Below are positions 43,926-55,185 of a DNA stretch of 64,000 nucleotides, one piece after another (positions within the stretch are counted from its first letter, which is position 1; each line of letters opens with the position of its first letter). The position numbers were made by a program, and so were the translations under genes. Source of the DNA: Garcia nutans (lineage: Eukaryota > Streptophyta > Magnoliopsida > Malpighiales > Euphorbiaceae). Below the pieces are notes generated by a model, which was not told the origin of the DNA, searched no databases, and worked only from the letters and a program-made list of their open reading frames with translations. Location of the stretch: contig CANTUV010000037.1 in assembly GCA_947685225.1 (NCBI GenBank), positions 29,159,001 through 29,223,000 on the forward strand, given 5' to 3'.

Positions 43926-45240
43926 AGGTTTTGGGTTCTGGATTCGGTTCGAGTTCTGGACTCAAGGATAATTTTAGATTATGGACCTAAGGGTAATTTT
44001 AGGTTCTGGACCTAAGGGTAATTTTAGGTTATGGACCTAAGGGCAAATTTAGGTTCTGGACCTAAGAAAAAATTTGGGTTCTAGACCCGAGCTAAGTTCT
44101 GGACTTAAAAGAGATTCTAGGTTCTAAACTTAAGAAAAATTTGGGTTCTGGACCCGAGCTATGTTCTGGACTTAAAAGAGATTTTAGGTTCTGGACCTAA
44201 GGATAATTTGGGTTCTTGACCTGAGCTAAGTTCTGGACTTAAAAGAGATTCTAGGTTCTAGACCTAAGGATAATTTGGGTTCTGGACCCGAGCTAAGTTC
44301 TAGATTTAAAAGAGATTCTAGGTTCTAGACCTAAGGAAAATTTGGGTTCTAGACCCGAGCTAAATTCTGGACTTAAAAGAGATTATAGGTTCTAGACCTA
44401 AGGATAATTTGGGTTCTTGACCCGAGCTAAGTTCTGAACTTAAAAGAGATTCTAGGTTCTGGACCTAAGGATAATTTGGGTTCTGGACCCGAGCAAAGTT
44501 CTGGACTTAAAAGAGATTCTAAGTTCTGGAACTAAGGAAAAATTGGGTTCTGGACCCGAGCTAAGTTCTGGACTTAAAAGAGATTCTAGGTTCTGGTCCT
44601 AAGGAAAATTTGGGTTCTGGACCTGAGTTAAGTTTTGAACCTAAAAGTGATTCTAGGTTCTGGACCTAAGGATAATTTGGGTTCTGGACCCGAGCTAAGT
44701 TCTGGACTAAAAAGAGATTCTAGGTTCTAGACTTAAGGAAAATTTGGATTCTGGACCCGAGCTAAGTTCTGGACTTAAAAGAGATTCTAGGTTCTAGACC
44801 TAAGAAAAATTTGGGTTCTGGACCCAAGCTAAGTTCTGGTCTCAAAAGAGATTCTAGGTTCTGGACCTAAGGATAATTTGGGTTCTAGACCTGAGCTAAG
44901 TTCTGGACTTAGAAGAGATTCTAGGTTCTGGACCTAAGGAAAATTTGGGTTCTGGACCCGAGTTAAGTTCTGGACTTAAAATGGATTCTAGGTTCTGGAG
45001 CTAAGGATAATTTGGGTTTTGGACCCGAGCTCAGTTCTGGACTTAGAAGAGATTTTAGGTTCTGGACCTAAGGATAATTTGGGTTCTTGACCCGAGCTAA
45101 GTTCTGGACTTAGGAAAGATTCTAGGTTCTGGTCCTAAGGGTAATTTAGGTTCTAGACCCGAGCTAAGTTCTTGACTTATGAAAGATTCTAGGTTCTGGA
45201 CCTAAAGATAATTTGGGTTCTGGACCCGAGCTAATAAAGA
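43926..45240. repeat. Minisatellite, about 67 bp units of three GGTTCTGGAC subrepeats
   Basis: The dominant unit is about 67 bp and contains three variants of a 21-23 bp subrepeat: GGTTCTGGACCTAAGGATAA, GGGTTCTGGACCCGAGCTAA and TTCTGGACTTAAAAGAGATT. About 17 units follow 44080. 43970-44070 has simpler 25 bp units (GGACCTAAGGGTAATTTTAG). Each subrepeat centres on the palindrome-like TCTGGACC. It lies in the 3' untranslated part of element 5, upstream of the antisense PMD gene. No long ORF. Confidence 0.93.
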
Positions 45241-45545
45241 TTTAATTATCTGCAAAAAATATTTTTTTTTTGTTTCAAAAAGTTTGACTAATTTTTATCC
45301 ACATGTCTTCTTCTTGCCCCTGCGTCTAAAAATATTTATGTATACGCAAGTTTTTGAATGATTAAATTGAATAATGGAGTTTACGGTTCATTTACTATGT
45401 AGTTACTATTCATGCACTATTTACTATTTATAAATAGTAACTTACTATGTGTAAATAGTATTAAATAGTATTTTACTATTGTAAATAGTAATTTACTATT
45501 CATAAAAGTGAAAATTACTATTCATCAATAGTAAAGTTTACTATT
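45241..45545. repeat. AT-rich spacer with TTTACTATT/AATAGTAAA inverted repeats
   Basis: After a T-run, many direct and inverted TTACTATT words at 45390-45545, including the perfect 20 bp palindrome TTACTATTTATAAATAGTAA at 45421-45440. The repeats continue after the solo LTR (48096-48112). CTATT here was the target duplicated by the solo LTR. Confidence 0.85.
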
Positions 45546-48095
45546 TGTAATATCCCAAATTATGCCCTAGAAGATTTGGTATTATTGTTTTTTTGTTTGG
45601 ATTTAATATCTATGTTAAATTGGGAAGAGAAAAGAAGTGAAGAGAGAGTGTGTATGTTGTATATATAGTAATATATACAACATATACAAGTCAAAGTGTG
45701 AAGTCAAAAGGTGGTTAGTTATTGATTTTGAATTAATTAATGGGAAATGGAAATTAAGTGAGTGGAAGAAGATATTTATTTGTTTTAAATGAATTAAGTA
45801 ATAAAAGGGAAATTTAAATATGTGGAAGAGAGAAATTGGATTATTTTAATATTAAAACACTTGGTGGAGATTAAAAGAGATTTGAGTGGAGATAAATGTT
45901 TGACTTTGCTACATTTTCTTTTTCATTTCCTTTTCTTTTCCTTTCTTGGCCGGGCATCTCAAAGCAAGAGAGAGAGAGAGGGGTTTTGATTTCCAAGCTC
46001 TTGATTGAAGGAAGATTCAAGTGATTAAGTTGGAATTTTGTGAAGTTTCATCAACTTTGGTAAGTTTCCTCTTGATTTTCCTTGTTTTAGTTGAAGTTGT
46101 GATTGAGTTTGTGAGTTGAGATTGTGATTAATATGTGTTTGTTTGATTATGGTATGTTTGGAAGTGTTTGATTCAATTGATTTTGGATTTTGGGGTTGGA
46201 TTGAAGGAAAGAGTAAGTTTGTTGAAAGAGAAAGTGTGATGGTTGTATTTTGGGTTTGTGGTGATGATTTTGATTTGTGTTGATGTATGTTTTGAGTTGT
46301 TTTAATGTTTTTGCAAGTTATATTGGTTTATGGGTGTGATTGGTTAAGTTTGTTTGAAGTGGAAAATGGTGAAAGAAAGTGGTTTGTTGGTTGTGTTGTT
46401 GATGTTGCCGGAATCTGGATTTTTTACCTGACACGCCCACGAACATGGTCAAGTCTTTTGGCGTGTCAATAGTTCTGTGTTGCAGTAGCATTTACACATC
46501 CAGTGACACGCCCATGTCACTGAGCGTGTCATAGCTACTGTGATGTTGGTGGATTGACACGGGCATGAACATGCCCGTGTTGTTGGATGTGTCAATGTTC
46601 TGTGAGATAGAATGTATTACACGTTCAGTGACACGCCCGTGGTTCTGAGCGTGTCAAAGCTTCTGTGTTGTGAGTTTAGGGCACGGTTAGGGACACGCCC
46701 GTGTTGTTGAGCGTGTCATGTTTAGAGTTTGCTCTAGTTGGTTCTTAGCTTTATTATCTTATATGTATCTCTAAGTGAGTGTGTATGGTTATCTTTGGTT
46801 TAGGTGGTAAAGAAGTTGAATTGCCCTAACCTAAGTGTTGAGAATTCTTGGAAGAGGAAGGTTGTAGATTGGTGTGAGTTGTTCTTGAGGTAAGTACAAA
46901 CTACATGGTTGCATGCATTTACATGATTTTGATACTTATCATATTTGATTGTATATATGTTAAGTAATTGATTTCCTTGTTAATCCATTTGATGAATGTT
47001 ATGATTGGTATAATGTGAAATGAGATATAATGAGATGTGAATCCAATGTGGATGGTTATAGTGATGTAATTAATCATGTATACTCTATTAATGAGACATG
47101 AGGCCATGGTTGTTGACTATGATAATGCAAATGAAATATAATGGAGGCATAGTTGCCTATTTGATATTGGGAATGAAATGAAAAGAGATAAATAAAATAA
47201 TTGTGTGCCTAATGTGTTATTCAAGTTTTAGAGTTCTGGGTTTGGCGGCATGCCTATGAATTACTGATAGGTGAAAAGACCGGGTCGTAAGCCAATTCCA
47301 GTTGAATAATGTGAAATATGATATGATGTTTTTGGGGTGAAAAGACTAGGTCGTAAGCCTCAAAAACAGTAACAGTCTTGCCGGGTTGAGGATCTCCTCG
47401 AGTTTAACCGGGTTGAGGTCCAAGAGACTGGGTCTGTTACACTATCCATGGATAGAGATATATATATGTATCGCCTACGGGCTTGATGATTGTGATTATG
47501 GACCAAAGCAGTAACTCTGAACTTTTAATAACATATTAGTTTCTTTTTGGGCCCATGCTTGTCTTTTTTTAAATGCTTCATGAATGGTGAAATCAATGAA
47601 TAATGAGATTCAATGTAAGACTTTGAAAGGGGATATTCTTATGTACCGTTTATAATGTTTGAACATATAATATTGGCATTGCATTTTAATACATTGTTAC
47701 TATGGTTTGTACCACTAAGTCGTTGGCTTAGCACGATTGTGGTTCATCGCGCAGGTGACAGGGAAGAACCGGAGAGTTCCTTTAGGCCGAGTAGAGTCTA
47801 GATTTTGAGGTGTTGATAGTGGAGCTTAAAGATCAAAGACATACTGCCAAACATGTATATATTTTATGTTTTGTAAAAATTGAGTTTTGGAGGTTTTATG
47901 TATTTGTAAATATTGGTTATATTTTCCGCTGTATTTTGAAGAAACGTTTTATCTATTGTCTTTTATGATATAACTTAAATGATTTGAAGAAGTGAGTCGT
48001 TTGTTTAATAAACAGTGGCATTTCTATATTCAGTATACGTATATTACGATCGTAATAGCATGCTGTGTACGTATACGAGGTATAGGGGTGTTACA
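45546..48095 (+). mobile_element. Solo LTR, chromovirus-like (2550 bp)
   Basis: TGTAATATCCCAAATTATGC...ATAGGGGTGTTACA, flanked by perfect CTATT (45541-45545 and 48096-48100). No internal domain. The end text GGGGTGTTACA and TGTAA start match the Tekay/Del LTR style, but the sequence is otherwise unlike the two other LTRs here, so it is a separate family. It carries a GACACGCCC/GGCGTGTC inverted repeat block (46425-46725). The 62-codon ORF at 46919-47107 is chance. Confidence 0.9.
46425..46725. repeat. Inverted GACACGCC / GAGCGTGTC repeat block
   Basis: About four imperfect units, each GTGACACGCCCGTG ... GAGCGTGTCA with an internal stem. Spacing is about 70-90 bp. Each unit can fold into a GC-rich hairpin in an AT-rich LTR. 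Confidence 0.8.
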
Positions 48096-48139
48096 CTATT
48101 CATGAATAGTAAACTTACTTTTGAATTTTGTTTTTTTCC

Positions 48140-48244
48140 TTGCCGTTTCTTTATATAAACCAACGAATTTCTTCATTTTATTCACAGCGAAATCTATAAT
48201 TCTCTCAAATTCTTTTAAATTTAGCATATAGTTTTGAAAAAAAA
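48140..48244 (+). promoter_or_regulatory. Possible promoter of antisense PMD gene, copy B
   Basis: TTATATAAAC at 48151-48160 is a good TATA match, followed after about 85 bp by the ATG at 48245. The interval is AC/T-rich, like a plant 5' untranslated leader. The gene could thus be expressed from its own promoter, independent of the element's LTRs. Inferred from sequence only. Confidence 0.5.
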
Positions 48245-50664
48245 ATGCATGCTTCAAGGTTAGGAACTCATTCTAATGCTGAGTTATTAGAGTTTATTCG
48301 GCATCATGAAAATGGTAATATAGATCTACCAGTCGGGATGCCGCTTCATCGTAGTTCAAACCAAAAGAGTCCGGTAATTATTTTTTCCCTTTCTTTTTCG
48401 TTTTGTTTTTTTCGTCTTTCTGATATTTTTTTCTTTCTTTTTCTTTTTTTTGCTTTTCTGTTATTTGTTTATATTATTATTTTTTATTTTTTATTATTTT
48501 TTATTTATGTTTTTATATTATGCTCTTTTATTATTTTTGTGTTTGCCTTTATTTATATTTATATTTTTATATTATTATAATTTTTTAGACAATTTAGGAA
48601 AAATATATTAATTTAAGCAGATAGGATAATATGTTCTTACCTTTTATTAACTTACCTGGCTTCGTGTTAGTGTGATGTTGCATTGTTCGGGCCTGAGAGT
48701 GTATCTACAAAGCCCGACAATGGTATGATGTAGTGCCTTCTCGGGTAAGGCAGATTATCCGAGATTGCGGCTTTGAGAGCTTCATCTTACAATTGCCATC
48801 CGAGGAGTATCTGATAGACCGGAGCGTAGTCTAGGCGCTTGCAGAATGATGGTTGGACACAACTCATACTTTTCACTTGCCCATTGGAGAGATGACAATT
48901 GATCCGGTCAATTTTTCTGCTATAACCGACCTTCGATATGATGGTGTTCTGGTTCCTTTGACCAATGATATTTTAACATTTGAAGAAATTCAACAATTAA
49001 TTGGTATGGATCCATCATATAAGGGGCCTTTTAAGATAAAAATTGAACCAATTAGTAGCTATTGGATGAACTATGAAGGACGGGTTCACAGGGACACGGC
49101 CCAACAGTATGCTCGAGGATTTTTGTTATATTTGCTTGGGTCGACCATCTTAGGCAGCACTGAATCCTCCATCCACTTGTCAGTGTTGAGGGCCCTATCT
49201 TATTTTAGGACGGTACCATCTTCTGGCTGAGGTGAAGCTGGTCTCGCCTGTCTTTACCATGGTCTTGATAAAATTTGCTGAAACAAGAAGTCTTTCGTCG
49301 GATTGATGGCGGTTGTCGAGGTATTCTTCTTCTACCAATGTCAATTCCATTCCTTTCTTGTATGAATTTGATCTTTACTATTATTGTATGCATGGACATA
49401 TGAACACAACCTTGTGAGTGTACCCGATATTTCCTGAGAGAGAATCGGGTATCCGAGATTAAATTTCTGGTTGTCCGATCGTGTGGACATTCTCGGCTCT
49501 CACCATGTGCATACTCACCACTTTATGTTGAGCCGCTTAACCTGGGACCAGGTAAAATAACATATGTATACTTTAAATTTTATGTGAAAGTTTACTTACC
49601 TTATGTTATTTTGCAGGTGAATTTGGCCTGGTGGAACCTAGAAGAGCGGACAAATTGGTCTCCCTTGATGAAGGCTGCACTATCTTTCCAACATACTTGC
49701 CGAGTCATCGCTGGCCCAGTGTCTAGTGGCTGGTTTCTTAGAGAGAGAGTTTATGAGTGGTTTCTTGGTCCAGAGCAGCGGAGGGTTCCAATACATTGCC
49801 CGGAATATACTCTAAACATTATGTCAATGCCGGAGGATGCATGGTGGTCGGCTCGGTACGGTTATAGTGTTGAGTCATTTCTCCATCCGCCGGGTGCATT
49901 CTATGCCCATTTTATTCAAAGAAGGCTCTTGAACTTTGATGTATGTCCTGTTGGTGTATGGGAAATTCCCGAAGAAAATGAAGGAAGAGATGAAGAGGAA
50001 CATCATGGAGATGCAGGAGAGTTCGTTCCACATCTCGGGGCTAGTACTTCTCAGGTAAAACTTTACCATTTTTCCCTTGCAACTGCTTTTTTCTTTTTTG
50101 ATTCTTTAATGATTATTGTAGGCTGTTGGTTCATTTGATCATGAGGCCGGACCTTCTTTTACTGCCCCTTCAGTTGCTCATTCTAGCCCACCAGATATGC
50201 CATCTCATATGCAGGGCATTGATATGAATTACCTGGTAAGTTCCCTTATTTCATGGTAATTTATGCTATGTATGCATGATTATGTATGCTCTTACCTTTT
50301 TCCTATCTGGCTCACAGCGGATGCTTGAAGATCAAAATAAGAAACTTCAAGAAGAGTTGGCTGCAAGTCGTTAGCAGACTTCTCATTTTGAAAATTTGTA
50401 TCATCAATCCGAACAGAATTTTCGAGACTTTTGATTTCAGGGGATGAGAGATCCTAGTGCTTCTTCATCAAGAGGCCCCCAGACTATGACCATGAGATCC
50501 TTTCGTCTACTTCTGATAAGGGTCGTGACAAATCGAAACCCCAAGGTAATAGGGATTTTGGTGCTTCTGCTCGGGGCGAACTCGGGACGAGTGGTTTGCC
50601 TCCTCCTCCAACAGGCGATGATTTTTTCAGGGCTTTATTTGATGACTTACCACCACCTTCTTAG
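48245..50664 (+). pseudogene. Plant mobile domain (PMD) gene, copy B, antisense to element 5
   Basis: Exons judged by GT-AG signals and comparison with copy A: 48245-48373, about 48671-49320, about 49401-49551, 49617-50054, 50122-50235 and 50318-50664. Exon 2 has the family core: RQIIRDCGFESF, DTTHTFHLPIGEMTIDPV, YWMNYEGRV, AQQYARGFLLYLLG. Later exons give NFWLSDRV, NLAWWNLEERTNW, SSGWFLRERVYEWFLGPEQ and a coiled-coil with acidic tail. Stops: TAG and TGA before DTTHTF, TGA twice near 49229-49280, TAG after LAASR, TGA after FRDF. Most look like C-to-T or G-to-A changes at Gln, Arg and Trp codons. PMD proteins are found in plant transposons and in MAIN/MAIL nuclear silencing factors. The gene is carried antisense in a retrotransposon. 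Confidence 0.8.
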
Positions 50665-51654
50665 TGATGTATAAATATTGTACCAATTGTATAAATATTA
50701 TACAATAAGCATAATAATAATGACAATACATAATTTCTACCTTTACTGTAAGTCTTTATCTTTTTTTTTTATCATCATCATTTCCTTGCCCAATGCGTCC
50801 TTCAAGGTTCAACATACTTGCCTTAGCTTGAAAGCTTTGTATGACAAAAACATTTTTTTATTATTTTTTTGAATTTTTATTTTGAAATCAAATGTTGGCT
50901 TTGCCAAATCAATGTCAATGTACCTCAAGACTTGATTTTTCCAAATTAACATATCTATAACATAACAACCCTAGTTACCGTACTAAACTCGGGAATCATT
51001 TCTATTTAAGCAAGAATTGTTGCACTTCAGATGGGCACATACACATTACTTGGCCAAAGGTCTCATTGAGTTTAAATATTGTCTATCTCATATGCATGCT
51101 TATTCAAACTATCTCCACTAATAAACTCTACCTACCAAGAGAGATCAACAGATCTTTAATAGGTTTGAAATGGGGTCTATAAGGACACAGGTTTAAGTGA
51201 AGGCCATTTTGAGATTAGAGCTGATGTGACACAATGGACAAACCCTCACACTACAAATTTCTTGATTGAACTTTAAGCAGCTGGGAGCAATCTTGTTTGA
51301 CTTCAAATTCCTTTTTTCTTCGTAGCATTAATCTGGATCTTGATTGGAACAGTCTTTGCCTTTGCATAATGTTTGGTACCCAAATTCATTTCTTTTCTTC
51401 TTCTCCCTTTTCCTTCTTTTTATTCTTCTTACTCTTCCCTTTCTTTGAGAGTTTTATCATTTTGTCCTTCTTCCTTGTAGAACTGTTAAGTATAAAATTT
51501 TCAAGAACTGAATAGTCTTTCTCCCTTTTCCTTTAATTTTGATTCAATCTTTGGTTGGGTTGTACCAATTCAAGTCAATCCATCCTTATAAACCAAATGG
51601 AAGCCTTTTTTTGAGTTAGGTAGAAGGGAACTCAGTTGACTTTTTGAACCGCCT

Positions 51655-51780
51655 TTCTAGGTTTTATTTTTCTTTTTTCCTTTTTATTTTCTTTTCTTTT
51701 TATTTTCTTCTTTTTTTTCTTTTCTTCTTTTTTTTTCTTTTATTCTTTTTCTTTTCTTCTTTTTTTTTGTTTGGTTCTAG
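51655..51780. repeat. T-rich TTTTC polypyrimidine tract
   Basis: Nearly pure pyrimidine (TTTTC/TTTTTCTT units). On the minus strand, which is the sense strand of element 5, this is a polypurine tract. The Phe-rich ORF translated from it is an artefact. Confidence 0.85.
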
Positions 51781-51909
51781 CTCTAAAAGAGTTGTCTTGT
51801 TTGTACTAACTTGGGCTTCTAATAATGGATGAGTGGAGTAACATAAATCTTCTTTAATAGGGATAAATCATTTGTTACTCTGATGTTGTCTTGATATATT
51901 GGATATATT

Positions 51910-52055
51910 AAGTGAACTTCAACTACCCTTATGGTTTTGAGAACATCAACTATCCTTATGGTCTTGAAAACATGAACTACTCTTATGGTCTTGAGAAATT
52001 CAACTATCTTTATAGTCTTGAGAACTTCAACTATCTCATGATCTTGACTAATCAT
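51910..52055. repeat. Minisatellite of about 30 bp units
   Basis: Four to five units of CTTATGGTCTTGAGAACATC plus AACTA. Translation on the minus strand gives a repeated V-x-KTIR pattern (51819-52055), which is a by-product of the repeat. Confidence 0.8.
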
Positions 52056-52692
52056 TGCTTTCTTTGATCTTCTTGCCTCTTCATCTTAGCGATCATTAGA
52101 CTTGTCAAAAGTATCACAACAGCTCAGGGTAGGTTATCGGGGTTTGTAAGTCAATGAAAAGAAAGTTAAAATTTTATGAAGGCTCAAAGGGACAACTAGG
52201 GATTGATATTTAATAGGGTGGATACTAGTTGTTGGCTAACCAAATAATGCCTAGATCATCTCTCTCTTAAATAAGAAGAATTCAATTTCGCCTTGAAAGT
52301 TTGCCTAAGCATGTTCCAAGACTGACTAGGACCTAGACAAAGGTAATTATGCAGGAGTCCTCTCTAAGTAAGCATACACAACTCAATGCTATAGAGCAAT
52401 TCCCTTACCTAGTAAAGTCATTCAAGTCATGATGCCCAGATACATTAATTTATAAATATCAATGTAGATTCCTCATCGGTTGAGCACCAAAATGAACAAA
52501 GACCAACAAAATTTTTTATGAAAGTAATTTATTTCAAGCAACTTTAAATTTGAAAAACATAATTGTTCAAGCAAAATTGAAAAGCAACATTCAAGCTAAG
52601 GAAAGTTTGTTGAGTTAAACTTCTTTTCCTTTTACATATTCAATATTTCCATCTTGAAAAGAGGATAAGATAAAATCTTCTTCCAATCCTTT

Positions 52693-54306
52693 TCACACCA
52701 TGAAGGTTACTGGTGGAGGTACTCTATTGAACTTGGGTAATGGATTGTCTTTGTTGTTCGGCTCATTGGGCTCGGGCAGTTTTCCGCTATCAATTAAATT
52801 TTGGATCTCATGTCTCAACCTTACACATCTATCCATGTCGTGCCCTTGCATTTGGTGAAATTGACAAAATGCTTTAGTGTCAAAATTAGGTGGGAGAGGG
52901 TTGGGCAAAGGGCGAGGATTTAAGGGTTGTAACAATCCCTTTCTTTGAAGCTTGTTGAGAACCCAAGACATCAATTTGCCTAATTCTAAAAATTGCCTTC
53001 TTATTCTTTGGTTAGTAGTATTAACACCGACTTCTTTTTGCGTGCTTTGGCTACCAGATTGATAGTTTCCTTTCTCATTCCTTCTTGTTGAAAAATGGTT
53101 CTTCTGTCTTTCCCATTCTTCAATTTGCAAACCCGCTTAGAGAAGGTCTTTGAAATCACGGATGATTGTATGAGACATCCTTTCATGAAGACTAGGCAAC
53201 ACTCCTCTCACAATCATCCTTATTTGATCGGATTCATCGGGCCTCTTCTTGAGCAAAGCGGCCTTACTTCTCCATCTCTTCACATAATCTACAAAATTCT
53301 CATTCAACCTTTGCCTAATGGACTCTACTTCCATTAAGGTAACTTCCATCTCGACATTATATCCATATTGTTGGATGAAGGCTTTGTAAAGTAGATCCCA
53401 ACTCTTTTGTGTTCCATTATCTAAGGTATTGAACCATATTTGGACAATAGGGTCCAATGAGAGCATAAAGTACCTTAGAGTTTGAGCCTTAGTAGCTCGG
53501 GCGGACTGCATGGCAGTGATTTACTGCTTCACATGGAGATGAGGATTTCTGGTTCCATCAAACTTCGATAAAGATGGCATCTTGAACTTGTACGGGACTT
53601 CTTCATCTAGCTCAAATAATTTGTCAACTTCAGACATTTCCTTGGTTTTCAGTTTCTTCTCAAATTTCTTTTCTAAATCAGCAATCATCTTTTCAACATC
53701 AGAAGTTTCGGTCTTCTCCATAGTTTATCTTTCAACAATCTTCGGTTCTTTTTTCTTCTCTTGAGCTTCTTGGTAGTATTGTGCCCAATCATCATCATCA
53801 TCAATGATCACCTTTTCATCATCAAAAACCACTTCACCAACTTTGGTCTTCCCTTTGTCCTTTGGCTTCTTAGTGCTAGCAAATGCTTCGACATGATTTT
53901 CTAAAATTGCAGTCAATTGGTTCTTCATGGTTTCAGCTAGGGCCTCTTTTATTTCTTCCATCTTGGCATTGAGGGCATCATCCATCATTCTTTGAATTTG
54001 TTCGGGATCCATTATTTTTGGTGAGCAAGTGATTGAGTCATTGCTAGATACTTCATCTCCGGCGTAGGTCGGATTGTCATAAGCTTTTGAACTATCATAA
54101 TCCAGGGCTATGAGCCAGAAAAGATCAATGATATGAGATGCAAATGTATGCACAAATAATAGACGAACAAGGACAAATAGGACATTCCTTCCAACTTTAT
54201 AACATCCACACACGAATGGCGAGTCTCTTTTCCTAGGTATATGGTTAACAAAATACCAACATGGGGCATCTTGTTTTCGAATAATTCCCTCGGATGTTTC
54301 AACCAA
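52693..54306 (-). pseudogene. gag: Gag of element 5
   Basis: DSSKAYDNPTYAGDEVSS, MDPEQIQRMMDDALNAKMEE, the acidic linker, gag core (LFELDEEVPYKFKMPS, LDPIVQIWFNTLDNGTQKSW, FIQQYGYNVEMEVTLMEVES) and the C-terminal CQFHQMQGHDMDRC. TAA follows VER before TMEK (about 53723), as in element 4, and another stop lies near 53521. A frame change near 53130 precedes the C-terminus, which ends at 52693. Gag is the only retroviral-type coding text kept in this element. Confidence 0.86.
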
Positions 54307-55185
54307 TAATTATATTTTCGAAAATGGAAATTAGTCCTTGATAATTCCCATTAATTAGGTTTTAATCCATTCAACCAACTAAAGTAGCTTTTATGCTATA
54401 TTGGATTAAAACTAAATTAAGAGGTTTATTATAGATAGATTTCTTACTTGAAAAAAGTAACTAATGGTTCATGCAAAAAACAAGCCCATGATTAATTATT
54501 CTTAGTATAAACTAGGCTCACAATTGATTTTTGGTAATTCGTAATTGACCCAAATAATTTGCAAGCTCTTTGTAAGAAAAGGTTGGGTGAAAATAATTTT
54601 ATTTCTAAGCCCATTGTAAAAAGATTTTAGAAAAAAAGACATTTTGGGCTTAGTATTTGGGCCATGAGCAAAAGAATTTTTGATTTATTTTTAGAAAAGT
54701 CTTATGTCCAAAGACCATCTTGAAAAATTTTGAAAATAGCTTTGGTCTTTTGGATTTAAAAAAAAAAATTATTTTGAGCTTACAATATACTTAGCTCATA
54801 TTAGAAAAAGAGCAAACCAAATAAGCCATGATTTAAGCCAAGATAAATTAACTATAGTCAAACAACATGCATTTGGGGTAAAAACTTAAGGAAAGTAACA
54901 AGGCCAATTACATGAGCTTTAGTCTTTGGGTAAAAAGGCTTAGGTTCCCATAGCAAGTATATACCAAATGGTATGAGGCTATGAGTGGTTATGCCATGCT
55001 CGATCTTCATAACTTGAGTGAAAGTATGGTATCCCTTACATAACACAACACGGGTAACACGGGCGTCCTAACTCAGGCACACGATGCAATCTAAGATGAT
55101 GCAATGGATAATATCATTATAAGAAAGAATAGAATAATATAAAGACCAATGGAATCAACTTCTCTTATCCCAGTGGAGTCGCCAC
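54307..55185 (-). other. Leader and tRNA-Arg primer site of element 5
   Basis: The primer site on the minus strand, TGGCGACTCCACTGGGAT (55167-55184), lies one base inside the LTR and is the best match of the three Tat elements to the tRNA-Arg 3' end. The leader carries the 62-codon ORF 54858-55046 also seen in element 2; otherwise it shows no gene. Confidence 0.8.

Larger units (their letters stand above)
50665..52690. other. Unrecognised segment replacing pol in element 5
   Basis: 50665-50770 still matches the sequence after PMD copy A (11352-11450). Homology to element 2 then stops at a T-run and resumes only at the gag end. The roughly 1.9 kb between shows no RT, RNase H or integrase text and no credible ORF. 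It includes a polypyrimidine tract (51655-51780) and a short minisatellite (51910-52055). Confidence 0.65.

Noticed and set aside
43926..45240. CRISPR-like regular repeats
   Set aside because: Units are contiguous with no unique spacers, and the DNA is a plant nuclear transposon nest. It is a minisatellite.
46919..47107. 62-codon Ile-rich ORF
   Set aside because: Chance ORF in an AT-rich solo LTR.
48374..48580. Phe/Ile-rich tail of the 111-codon ORF at 48245-48580, resembling a membrane protein
   Set aside because: A GT donor at 48374 and T-rich sequence show it is intron read-through; only 48245-48373 is exon.
51644..51832. Phe-rich hydrophobic ORF
   Set aside because: It is the translation of a TTTTC polypyrimidine tract.
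51819..52055. 78-codon ORF with repeated V-x-KTIR units
   Set aside because: It is a by-product of a 30 bp minisatellite; no start context or homologue.
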